From Propionibacteriaceae bacterium (GTDB lineage Bacteria; Actinomycetota; Actinomycetes; Propionibacteriales; Propionibacteriaceae), in the NCBI GenBank assembly GCA_031262845.1, contig JAISGZ010000126.1, positions 1 through 5,173 of the forward strand: a stretch of 5,173 nt of DNA. Direction: 5' to 3'. Position numbers and translations under genes: made by a program. Shown piece by piece: positions 1 through 5,142 of the stretch. The first letter of the stretch is position 1; every line of letters starts with the position of its first letter. The notes below the pieces were generated by a model. It searched no databases, was not told the origin of the DNA, and saw nothing but the letters and a program-made list of their open reading frames with translations.

Positions 1-451
1 TTTGCGGACTGGCTTGTCAGCGGTCGATTTGATGGATCTTGATCTGTGCTACTCGCCGCCCTACGGCGCCGCCAAGGACCCGATCACGATGGTCGGCCTG
101 GTGGCGGACAACGTCATGACCGGCCAACTGCGGTTGTGGCAGGTCGAGCAACTGGCTGACAAGCGGAAGAACGAGTTCGTGCTCGACGTTCGGACGCCAG
201 TCGAGTTCGGTACCGGCCATCTCCCCGAAGCCGTCAACATTCCCCACACCGAATTGCGTCAGCGGCTCGACGAAGTCCGCACGCTGGCGGCTGGTCGGCC
301 CGTGGCCGTGCTCTGTCAGTCAGGTGTTCGCAGCTACATCGCCCACCGCATCCTGGCGGCCGCCGGGTTCGAGTCGGCCTCCCTGTCCGGCGGCATGTTG
401 ACCGTGCGGGCTTGGCTTGGTGATCAGGCCCAAACCGAGTTGGTCGTCTGA
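1..451 (+). CDS. CoA-disulfide-reductase-like FAD/NAD(P)H oxidoreductase with C-terminal rhodanese domain (3' part only)
   Basis: Only the last 149 residues are present; the frame is open to the left edge (first full codon at base 2), so the FAD and NAD(P)H domains lie outside the window. Residues 1-41 are the end of the pyridine-nucleotide-disulfide oxidoreductase dimerisation domain. They contain YSPPYGAAKDP (17-27), typical of CoA-disulfide reductases, where a conserved tyrosine in this segment acts near the active site. A rhodanese domain follows at about 44-145, with LDVRTPVEF (61-69), HLPEAVNIP (73-81) and the active-site loop CQSGVRS (105-111), whose Cys105 would carry persulfide. The family reduces CoA disulfide, CoA persulfide or polysulfide in the cytoplasm; the exact substrate cannot be read from this fragment. 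The gene ends at TGA 449-451, facing the aminopeptidase gene across a 202-base spacer. Family assignment is strong; the specific reaction is inferred. Confidence 0.88.
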   Translation, partial: LRTGLSAVDLMDLDLCYSPPYGAAKDPITMVGLVADNVMTGQLRLWQVEQLADKRKNEFVLDVRTPVEFGTGHLPEAVNIPHTELRQRLDEVRTLAAGRPVAVLCQSGVRSYIAHRILAAAGFESASLSGGMLTVRAWLGDQAQTELVV

Positions 452-524
452 ACCCACCCAATCCGGTGATGTCGCCCAGCGGTCGTTCGTGGGGGGTGAG
501 CGGCTCGGCGACACCACTGAAATC

Positions 525-581
525 AGTCTCCAGTGATGCGACTACATTCTCGTAGTACTCCAGACTCAGCATCACGAGACT
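525..581. repeat. Nested inverted repeats (13-bp arm pair) in convergent spacer
   Basis: AGTCTC (525-530) pairs with GAGACT (576-581), and GTGATGC (533-539) pairs with GCATCAC (569-575). This gives 13 perfect base pairs interrupted only by a 2-base bulge (531-532). Inside, ACTAC (541-545) pairs with GTAGT (552-556) around a 6-base loop. Just outside, ACTGA (516-520) and TCAGT (523-527) form a competing small palindrome that overlaps the left arm. All pairs are Watson-Crick, so the fold is possible in RNA from either strand. There is no T tract and no convincing reading frame. It could be a 3'-UTR structure, part of a bidirectional terminator, a small RNA or a protein-binding site; the sequence does not decide. 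Confidence 0.5.
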
Positions 582-590
582 AAGGCTCAT

Positions 591-622
591 GCCCTGTCGC
601 GTCATCATCGGCGCGGCAGGGC
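591..622 (+). terminator. Probable transcription terminator hairpin after the flavoprotein gene
   Basis: GCCCTGTCGCG (591-601) pairs with CGCGGCAGGGC (612-622), with one U-G wobble at 597/616. Two further pairs (602-603 with 610-611) close a 6-base loop, ATCATC. Downstream the + strand reads a short pyrimidine run, TCTTTCT (628-634), not a full U tract. Read from the other strand, the wobble becomes a C-A mismatch, so the hairpin suits + strand transcripts best, although it may also stop the aminopeptidase transcript arriving from the right. It lies 139 bases after the flavoprotein stop codon, which is rather far. Confidence 0.55.
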
Positions 623-653
623 ACGGGTCTTTCTAGGGGCGGCTCGAATGAAC

Positions 654-2168
654 TTACTGAGCGTTCCCCTGAACCTGAGCGATCCAGGTTTCGACAGCGT
701 CCGCCCCACGTGGGAAGTCGGCGGACAACAACCGACAACCGTCCTCCGTGATGAGGATGTCATCTTCGATTCGCACCCCGATACCCCGGAAACGCTCGGG
801 CGCCAGTTCGTCGGTGGCCTTGAAATAGAGTCCGGGCTCGACGGTCACGGTCATACCGACTCGCAGTGGGCCCTGGCGATACTCCTCGCGGCGGGCTTGC
901 GCACAGTCGTGGACATCGAGGCCGAGGTGGTGGCTGGTGCCGTGAACCATCCAGCGCCGCCACTGGCCACCCTGGTCAGACAGGGCTTCCTCGACCGACA
1001 CCGGCAGACAGCCCCAGTCAGCCAGGTACTGGGTCAGTACGGCGACTGCGGCCTGGTGGATGGCGATGAACGGCGCGCCGGGCCGGGCAGCCTCGATCCC
1101 GGCTTGCTGGGCGGCCAGGACGGCTTCGTAGACCTCGCGTTGGGCGGGGCTGAAGCGGCCGTTGACGGGCAGCGTCCGGGTGACATCGGCGGTGTACAAA
1201 GTGTCGACTTCGACACCGGCGTCGAGCAGTAAGAGGTCGCCGTCGTGGAGGTCACCGTCGTTGCGAATCCAGTGCAAGGTGTTGGCGTGATCACCACCGG
1301 CAGCGATCGTGTCGTAGCCAACGGCGTTACCGAGGTGACGGGCGTGGAGGCCGAAGACACCTTCGACCCAGCGCTCGCCCCGACCTCGCCGGACCGCCTC
1401 GGGCAATTCCCGAATAACGGCCTCGAAACCGACCTTGGTAGCGGCACAGGCCTGTTCCAGCTGACCGATCTCGAAGTCGTCTTTGGTCAGGCGTAACTCC
1501 GACACGGCGACCGCCAGTTCCCGGTCCCAACCCCGGCGCTCGTCGACACTGTCAGTGTCACTGTCAGGACCGTCACGCAGAACATCGACCAGGTTCGTGG
1601 TCCGGGGGTCGGCTTCCCGGATGACCCTCAGCCGGTGGCCGGACAGCGAGGCCAAGTCGGCCGTCAGCTGCTCGATCGACCGCACCGTCAGGCCGGTCAG
1701 CGTCGCCATCTCGTCGATTGACGGCCGGGCGCCGACCCACATTTCGCCGTAGCGGCCGGAACTGTAGAACTCCGGGTCGGTGCGGGGAGCGCGCGGGTGG
1801 AAATAGAGCACGGCGGCGTCGGCGATCTGATCGTCGTCCGGATCAGCTGTGGCGGGGCCGATGACCAGCACGGCGTCCGGTTCGAGATCCTGTCCCAAAC
1901 CCGACAAATGGGCGAAAGCTGTTTGGGGCCGGTAACGGTAGTCCGTGTCATTAGCCCGGACGCGATACGGCCCGGCCGGCACGATCAGGCAGTCGCCCGG
2001 GAATTGTTCCAGCAAGCGACGACGCCTCGGGGCAGTCCAAGCGGCGGCCGGCAGTGGGGCCGGTGGTGGGGGATAGTCCCCCCAACCTTGGGTGATGAAG
2101 TCACGGAAGGCGGATGAGAACGGCGTTTGCCGGTTCGGCAGTTCGGGCGTCTGGTCGGGTTGCTCCAT
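654..2168 (-). CDS. pepP: Xaa-Pro aminopeptidase (M24B metallopeptidase)
   Basis: This 504-residue cytoplasmic enzyme removes the N-terminal residue from peptides whose second residue is proline, using two metal ions (usually Mn). Residues about 48-185 form the aminopeptidase-P N-terminal domain (PAGPYRVRANDTDYRYRP at 64-81). The pita-bread catalytic domain spans about 232-490. The five expected metal ligands are all present: Asp316 (LLLDAG), Asp328 (TADVTRT), His413 (HGTSHHLGLDVHD, 409-421), Glu444 (TVEPGLY) and Glu468 (VRIEDD). His409 and His420 match the conserved active-site histidines. An acidic Asp/Ser linker (201-209) joins the domains. The start ATG (2166-2168) is chosen because AGGAAG lies 7 bases upstream and the N-terminus continues into the conserved-looking FRDFITQGWG (21-30). 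It stands alone, convergent with the flavoprotein gene and divergent from the SCP-family gene. Confidence 0.95.
   Translation of the reverse strand: MEQPDQTPELPNRQTPFSSAFRDFITQGWGDYPPPPAPLPAAAWTAPRRRRLLEQFPGDCLIVPAGPYRVRANDTDYRYRPQTAFAHLSGLGQDLEPDAVLVIGPATADPDDDQIADAAVLYFHPRAPRTDPEFYSSGRYGEMWVGARPSIDEMATLTGLTVRSIEQLTADLASLSGHRLRVIREADPRTTNLVDVLRDGPDSDTDSVDERRGWDRELAVAVSELRLTKDDFEIGQLEQACAATKVGFEAVIRELPEAVRRGRGERWVEGVFGLHARHLGNAVGYDTIAAGGDHANTLHWIRNDGDLHDGDLLLLDAGVEVDTLYTADVTRTLPVNGRFSPAQREVYEAVLAAQQAGIEAARPGAPFIAIHQAAVAVLTQYLADWGCLPVSVEEALSDQGGQWRRWMVHGTSHHLGLDVHDCAQARREEYRQGPLRVGMTVTVEPGLYFKATDELAPERFRGIGVRIEDDILITEDGCRLLSADFPRGADAVETWIAQVQGNAQ
656..685. repeat. Related repeat over the stop codon of the Xaa-Pro aminopeptidase gene
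   Basis: On the + strand CTGAGCGTTCC (657-667) and CTGAGCGATCC (675-685) form an 18-base-period pair. ACTGAGCGTTCC (656-667) is identical to 5143-5154 after map. GTTCCCCTGAACCTGAGCG (663-681) matches 5134-5150 apart from two single-base gaps. It encodes the last aminopeptidase residues (AQVQGNAQ plus stop) on the - strand. Confidence 0.35.
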
Positions 2169-2175
2169 GACGTTA

Positions 2176-2181
2176 CTTCCT
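2176..2181 (-). promoter_or_regulatory. Shine-Dalgarno site of the Xaa-Pro aminopeptidase gene
   Basis: On the - strand the bases read AAAGGAAGTAACGTCATG. AGGAAG is a good anti-16S match 7 bases before the ATG at 2168. It settles the start: a TTG 105 bases further upstream in the same frame (2273) has no comparable site. Confidence 0.85.
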
Positions 2182-2232
2182 TTCCGCTGACCAACCGCAG
2201 GCTGACATTCTGCTCCCGAGGTCAAATACGTC

Positions 2233-2270
2233 GGATCCTGTAGCGGCTGTCCGCTGGCAAAGACAGGTCC
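2233..2270 (-). promoter_or_regulatory. Inverted-repeat structure in the aminopeptidase 5' leader
   Basis: GGA (2233-2235) and CCTGT (2237-2241) pair with TCC (2268-2270) and ACAGG (2263-2267), with T2236 bulged. Stacked directly inside, AGCGG (2242-2246) pairs with CCGCT (2251-2255) around a CTGT loop, leaving 2256-2262 as a bulge. That is 13 base pairs in all, about 65-100 bases upstream of the aminopeptidase start codon. It could fold in the leader RNA or act as a DNA-level site. I do not recognise it as a known riboswitch, and there is no T run to make it a terminator. Confidence 0.4.
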
Positions 2271-2403
2271 CAATCGATCCGAAACATCACATCAGCCAAC
2301 GCCTTGGTCTGTGACCAGCGGTCATTTCAACCACAGTGACAAACCCTGGCACTCGTGCTGTGGTGGTGCGTCGCCAGATCGGGTTGAATCCCGAGTTGAC
2401 GAC

Positions 2404-2409
2404 TACTGT
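2404..2409 (+). promoter_or_regulatory. Probable -10 hexamer for a leaderless transcript of the SCP-family gene
   Basis: TACTGT fits the actinobacterial -10 pattern TAnnnT and is followed by exactly 7 bases before ATG 2417, so transcription would start at or next to the start codon. No Shine-Dalgarno lies before that ATG. No -35 box is well placed: TTGAAT at 2384-2389 leaves a 14-base spacer, which is short. -35 boxes are often weak in these bacteria. Confidence 0.5.
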
Positions 2410-2416
2410 GAACTTT

Positions 2417-2851
2417 ATGCCCAGTCTGACGCAACGCCAACAGGCCGCTTTAACCGAGGCCGTGGCTGAATTGGCGGAACCCGGAACAAAGCCGGAATCA
2501 ACGGTGGCGACGCTGGTTCAGCTGGTGGCCGCTCAAAACCAACCGACGCGGGATCACGTGGCGCTGGCCGTGCGTTTGGCCTTGTCCGAGCTAGCTCATC
2601 GGCAACCAGGACAGAGTGTCGAGTTACGGGTGCCGCCTTACGCCGCTGTTCAGGTGGGTGCGGGCGTTGACGGTCCAGGAGCCGGTCCCCGCCACACGCG
2701 AGGTACACCGCCGGCTGTCGTTGAAATGACGCCGCCGGTCTTGCTCAAACTACTGGTCGGCCAGTTGACGTGGTTGCAGGCCGTGGCCGAGCGTCAGGTG
2801 TCGGCCTCGGGGGCCCACACTGATCTCAGCGGGTTGTTTCCGTTATCGTGA
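2417..2851 (+). CDS. Small SCP (sterol carrier)-family protein, Rv0807-like, function unknown
   Basis: This is a 144-residue soluble protein with no signal peptide or membrane segment. It resembles the proteins annotated as 'sterol carrier family protein' in actinobacteria, which include mycobacterial Rv0807. Key segments are PGQSVELRVPPYAAVQ (64-79), GPRHTRGTPPAVVEM (90-104) and a C-terminal part with a QAVAERQVSASGAHTDLSG core (121-139) ending FPLS. Residues 1-60 are mostly helix-forming (MPSLTQRQQAALTEAVAEL). The fold assignment implies a possible hydrophobic-ligand pocket, but no substrate is known to me. Between VQ and GPRHTRG there are about 10 residues rich in Gly, Val and Ala, more than I remember for relatives. 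I chose ATG 2417 because the family homology starts after it and a TAnnnT hexamer sits 7 bases upstream. A GTG at 2336 would add 27 residues with no ribosome site. It ends 25 bases from the convergent glutamine synthetase gene. Confidence 0.82.
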   Translation: MPSLTQRQQAALTEAVAELAEPGTKPESTVATLVQLVAAQNQPTRDHVALAVRLALSELAHRQPGQSVELRVPPYAAVQVGAGVDGPGAGPRHTRGTPPAVVEMTPPVLLKLLVGQLTWLQAVAERQVSASGAHTDLSGLFPLS

Positions 2852-2876
2852 CGAGTCGGACAAGCAGCAACCAAGC

Positions 2877-4211
2877 TCACAAAACCGGCAGTAACTGGGC
2901 CAACTCCAGCGGCGTCACCTGGCGCCGGTATTCCGCGAACTCGGCCCGCTTGTTCTTGAGGAAGTAGTCGAAGACGTGCTCGCCGAGGGTTTCGGCGACC
3001 AACTCCGACCGCTCCATCACCGTGATGGCTTCGTCGAGGTTGCTCGGCAAGGGCGCGATCCCGAGCGTCTGGCGTTCCCGGTTGGTCAGGCTCCAGACGT
3101 CGTCCTCCGACCCTGGCGGCAACACAAGATTGCGCTCGATCCCGTCCAGGCCGGCGTTGAGAATGACGGCGAAAGCCAGATAGGGGTTGGCGGCGGAGTC
3201 GACTGAACGTAGCTCAACCCGGGCTGACGAGCCCTTATTCGGCTTGTAACTGGGCACTCGGATGAGCGCCGAGCGGTTGTTCTTACCCCACGAGATATAG
3301 CTCGGGGCTTCACCGCCGGCGGCCAACCGGACGTACGAATTGACCCATTGGTTGGTCACGGCGCTGATCTCGGCGGCGTGTTCCAAAAGACCGGCGACGA
3401 AGTGGCGAGCGACGGCTGACAAGCGGTAATCATCGCTGGCGTCGAAGAAGACGTTGGTGTCGCCCTCGAACAGGCTCATGTGCGTGTGCATCCCCGAACC
3501 CGGCGCGTCAGCCAGCGGCTTGGGCATGAACGAGGCGTGAATCCCCGACGCCGCCGCCACTTCCCGGACCACGACCCGGAAGGTCATGATGTTGTCGGCC
3601 GTGGTCAGGGCGTCGGCGTAACGTAAGTCGATCTCGTGTTGGCCCGGGCCGCCTTCGTGGTGGGAGAACTCGACCGAAATACCCATCTGCTCCAACATGA
3701 GAATCGTCTCCCGCCGGAAATCGGTTCCCTGACCCAGCGTCGTGTGATCGAAATAACCACCGTCATCGAGCGGCTTCGGCGGTTGCCCGGGCGTGATCGG
3801 GTGGAAGAGATAGAACTCGATCTCGGGGTGGGTGTAGAACGTGAAACCCTTGCTGGCGGCCTTGTCAAGAGCCCGTTTGAGGACGTAGCGAGGGTCGGCG
3901 TAGGACGGCGAACCGTCGGGCAGGCGAATATCGCAGAACATCCGGGCGGTCGGCTTGGTCTGGTTACGCCAGGGCAGCGTCTGGAAAGTTGCGGGGTCGG
4001 GGTGGGCCACCATGTCCGATTCGTAGACCCGGGCGAAGCCCTCGATGGCCGAGCCGTCAAAGCCGATGCCTTCGGAGAAAGCCCCCTCCATCTCGGCTGG
4101 TGAGATCGCGACCGATTTCAGGAAACCCAGAACATCGGTGAACCAGAGGCGAACGAAACGGACGTCCCGCTCTTCCATCGTGCGTAGGACATATTCGATT
4201 TGTCGGTCCAT
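2877..4211 (-). CDS. glnA2: Type I glutamine synthetase, GlnA2-like
   Basis: This 444-residue protein joins glutamate and ammonia to make glutamine using ATP; the family forms cytoplasmic dodecamers. Its N-terminus (MDRQIEYVLRTMEERD) and overall length closely match mycobacterial GlnA2. Visible motifs are FDGSAIEGF (51-59); HPEIEFYLF (128-136) with metal ligands Glu130 and Glu132; HHEGGPGQHEIDL (184-196) with Glu186 and Glu193; the ATP-site signature KPLADAPGSGMHTHMS (231-246) with His242; NRSALIRVP (312-320); and RVELRS (331-336) with Glu333 and Arg335. Where adenylylated enzymes have an NLYDLP-type tyrosine, this one reads DVWSLT (371-376), so control by the GlnE adenylyltransferase is unlikely. 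The ATG at 4209-4211 is supported by GGGGAG 9 bases upstream. In actinobacteria GlnA2 is usually a secondary enzyme beside GlnA1, and some paralogues act on other amines, so the physiological role is inferred. Confidence 0.93.
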   Translation of the reverse strand: MDRQIEYVLRTMEERDVRFVRLWFTDVLGFLKSVAISPAEMEGAFSEGIGFDGSAIEGFARVYESDMVAHPDPATFQTLPWRNQTKPTARMFCDIRLPDGSPSYADPRYVLKRALDKAASKGFTFYTHPEIEFYLFHPITPGQPPKPLDDGGYFDHTTLGQGTDFRRETILMLEQMGISVEFSHHEGGPGQHEIDLRYADALTTADNIMTFRVVVREVAAASGIHASFMPKPLADAPGSGMHTHMSLFEGDTNVFFDASDDYRLSAVARHFVAGLLEHAAEISAVTNQWVNSYVRLAAGGEAPSYISWGKNNRSALIRVPSYKPNKGSSARVELRSVDSAANPYLAFAVILNAGLDGIERNLVLPPGSEDDVWSLTNRERQTLGIAPLPSNLDEAITVMERSELVAETLGEHVFDYFLKNKRAEFAEYRRQVTPLELAQLLPVL

Positions 4212-4220
4212 GAGTGTCGT

Positions 4221-4226
4221 CTCCCC
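4221..4226 (-). promoter_or_regulatory. Shine-Dalgarno site of the glutamine synthetase gene
   Basis: On the - strand GGGGAG lies 9 bases before ATG 4211. It decides the start: 25 further codons are open upstream but would run through the divergent promoter region and have no match to GlnA2 proteins. Confidence 0.75.
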
Positions 4227-4232
4227 GTCATC

Positions 4233-4249
4233 GACGCCGGTGTGGCGTC
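4233..4249. promoter_or_regulatory. Perfect 6-bp inverted repeat in the glutamine synthetase / map promoter region
   Basis: GACGCC (4233-4238), GGTGT, then GGCGTC (4244-4249) forms a perfect dyad with a 5-base centre. It lies between the glutamine synthetase ribosome site and the putative map promoter. It could be an operator or a GC-rich hairpin just upstream of the glutamine synthetase ribosome site. It does not look like the GlnR or AmtR boxes known to control nitrogen genes, so the regulator, if any, is unknown. Confidence 0.35.
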
Positions 4250-4280
4250 CATCATTCCACGTTCGGCTGGTCAACCCGAG

Positions 4281-4286
4281 TACCAT
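4281..4286 (+). promoter_or_regulatory. Probable -10 hexamer for a leaderless map transcript
   Basis: TACCAT fits TAnnnT and is followed by 7 bases (CGCGGCC) and then GTG 4294, placing the transcription start on the start codon. There is no Shine-Dalgarno in front of that GTG. No clear -35 box is seen at 16-18 bases. The same geometry precedes the SCP-family gene at 2404-2417. Confidence 0.5.
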
Positions 4287-4293
4287 CGCGGCC

Positions 4294-5142
4294 GTGAATC
4301 GTGTTCAACCGTATCCGCTATTACCACGGCGCTCGGTGCCCGCTGGTATCGCCCGGCCGCCCTATATTGGCCAGATGGGTCCGGAGTTGTACGACGGCCC
4401 CGACGTTCAACCGCCCGAGATCATCGAGCGGATGCGCGAAGCCGGTCGAATTGCCGCTCAAGCTATTCAGGTAGCCGCCGCCGCGGCCGCTCCCGGCGTC
4501 ACGACCGACGAACTCGACCGGGTGGCCCATGAGTTCATCTGCGACCAAGGTGGTTATCCCAGCACGCTCGACTACCGGGGTTTCCCGAAGTCGATCTGTA
4601 CGTCGGTCAACGAGGTCATCTGTCACGGCATCCCGGACCAGCGGCCGCTCGAAGACGGCGACCTGTTGAAAATCGACATCACGGTCTACAAAGACGGCGT
4701 CCACGGCGACAACTGCACGACCATCGGCGTCGGCCAACTCGATCAAGCCTCACACGACCTCATGGTCCGGACCGAGGAAGCCATGAACCGCGGTATCCGG
4801 GCCGTCAAACCGGGCCGCCAACTCAACGTTATCGGCCGCGTCATCGAGGCTTACGCCAACCGTTTCGGCTACGGCGTGGTGCGGGATTACACCGGTCACG
4901 GCATCAACCAGGCTTTCCATTCGGGACTGGTCATCTTGCACTACGACGAGCCGAAACTGACCCGCCTGATCGAACCGGGTATGACCTTCACGATTGAGCC
5001 GATGCTGACGCTGGGCGACTATCACTCGCACGTCTGGGACGACCACTGGACGGTCGTGACCAATGATTTCTCGCGTTGCGCCCAATTTGAACAGACCATT
5101 GTGGTGACCGATGACGGTGTGGAAATTCTGACTGTTCCCTGA
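4294..5142 (+). CDS. map: Type I methionine aminopeptidase, MapB-like
   Basis: This enzyme removes the initiator methionine from new proteins at the ribosome, using two divalent metals. From GTG 4294 it is 282 residues, close to the roughly 285 of mycobacterial MapB. The metal ligands are Asp128 (KIDIT), Asp139 (VHGDN), His202 (TGHGI), Glu235 (TIEPM) and Glu266 (QFEQT); the substrate-contacting His111 (ICHGIPD) is also there. As I recall MapB numbering, every one of these is offset by three. The N-terminal extension contains VPAGIARPPYIG (15-26), equivalent to the Pro-rich IARPxYVG segment of actinobacterial MapB, thought to contact the ribosome. That segment excludes the internal ATG 4375 as the true start. 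GTG 4294 lacks a Shine-Dalgarno but has a -10-like hexamer 7 bases before it, suggesting a leaderless mRNA. It is divergent from glutamine synthetase across 82 bases. Confidence 0.94.
   Translation: MNRVQPYPLLPRRSVPAGIARPPYIGQMGPELYDGPDVQPPEIIERMREAGRIAAQAIQVAAAAAAPGVTTDELDRVAHEFICDQGGYPSTLDYRGFPKSICTSVNEVICHGIPDQRPLEDGDLLKIDITVYKDGVHGDNCTTIGVGQLDQASHDLMVRTEEAMNRGIRAVKPGRQLNVIGRVIEAYANRFGYGVVRDYTGHGINQAFHSGLVILHYDEPKLTRLIEPGMTFTIEPMLTLGDYHSHVWDDHWTVVTNDFSRCAQFEQTIVVTDDGVEILTVP

Larger units (their letters stand above)
452..653. other. Convergent non-coding spacer
   Basis: This spacer lies between two genes that end facing each other. I find no protein-coding signal in it. Its middle part (about 515-590) is visibly less GC-rich than the flanking genes, and its right two thirds are occupied by inverted repeats, listed separately. 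I checked for a tRNA fold around the T-loop-like CTCGAAT near 643-649 and found no supporting stems. Confidence 0.7.

Noticed and set aside
636..660. tRNA T-loop-like CTCGAAT in the convergent spacer
   Set aside because: The flanking bases do not form a T stem, and no acceptor, D or anticodon arm can be built around it.
648..1232. Open frame of 194 codons on the + strand opposite the Xaa-Pro aminopeptidase
   Set aside because: It lies wholly antisense to a gene with all catalytic residues intact, its product resembles nothing known and it has no ribosome site; it is a by-product of GC-rich codon bias.
2169..2273. Upstream TTG start extending the aminopeptidase by 35 residues
   Set aside because: The ATG at 2168 has a good Shine-Dalgarno and a family-like N-terminus; the extension would run through the inverted-repeat leader and has no ribosome site.
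2336..2416. GTG start 27 codons upstream of the SCP-family gene
   Set aside because: No Shine-Dalgarno and no -10 hexamer at leaderless spacing; the added residues do not resemble the family, whereas ATG 2417 has TAnnnT 7 bases before it.
2852..2876. Terminator between the convergent SCP-family and glutamine synthetase genes
   Set aside because: The 25-base gap contains no inverted repeat or T tract; transcripts probably overlap or end by another mechanism.
4251..4283. Possible GlnR-type box or TTGACC / AATGAT promoter for glutamine synthetase on the - strand
   Set aside because: The GTAC / TGAC / GAAC fragments do not keep the required spacing, and TTGACC to AATGAT has only a 12-base spacer; neither is convincing.
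4045..4293. Long upstream extension of the map reading frame
   Set aside because: It overlaps the glutamine synthetase gene on the other strand and the divergent promoter; the predicted residues are low-complexity Ser/Arg/Pro with no MapB similarity.
4363..4368. TATATT as a -10 promoter box inside early map
   Set aside because: It encodes the conserved Tyr-Ile of the IARPPYIG segment, so its A/T content is explained by the protein; spacing to a start would serve only the rejected ATG 4375.
4375..4377. ATG as the map start
   Set aside because: It would cut off the VPAGIARPPYIG segment conserved in actinobacterial MapB proteins, and it has no Shine-Dalgarno.
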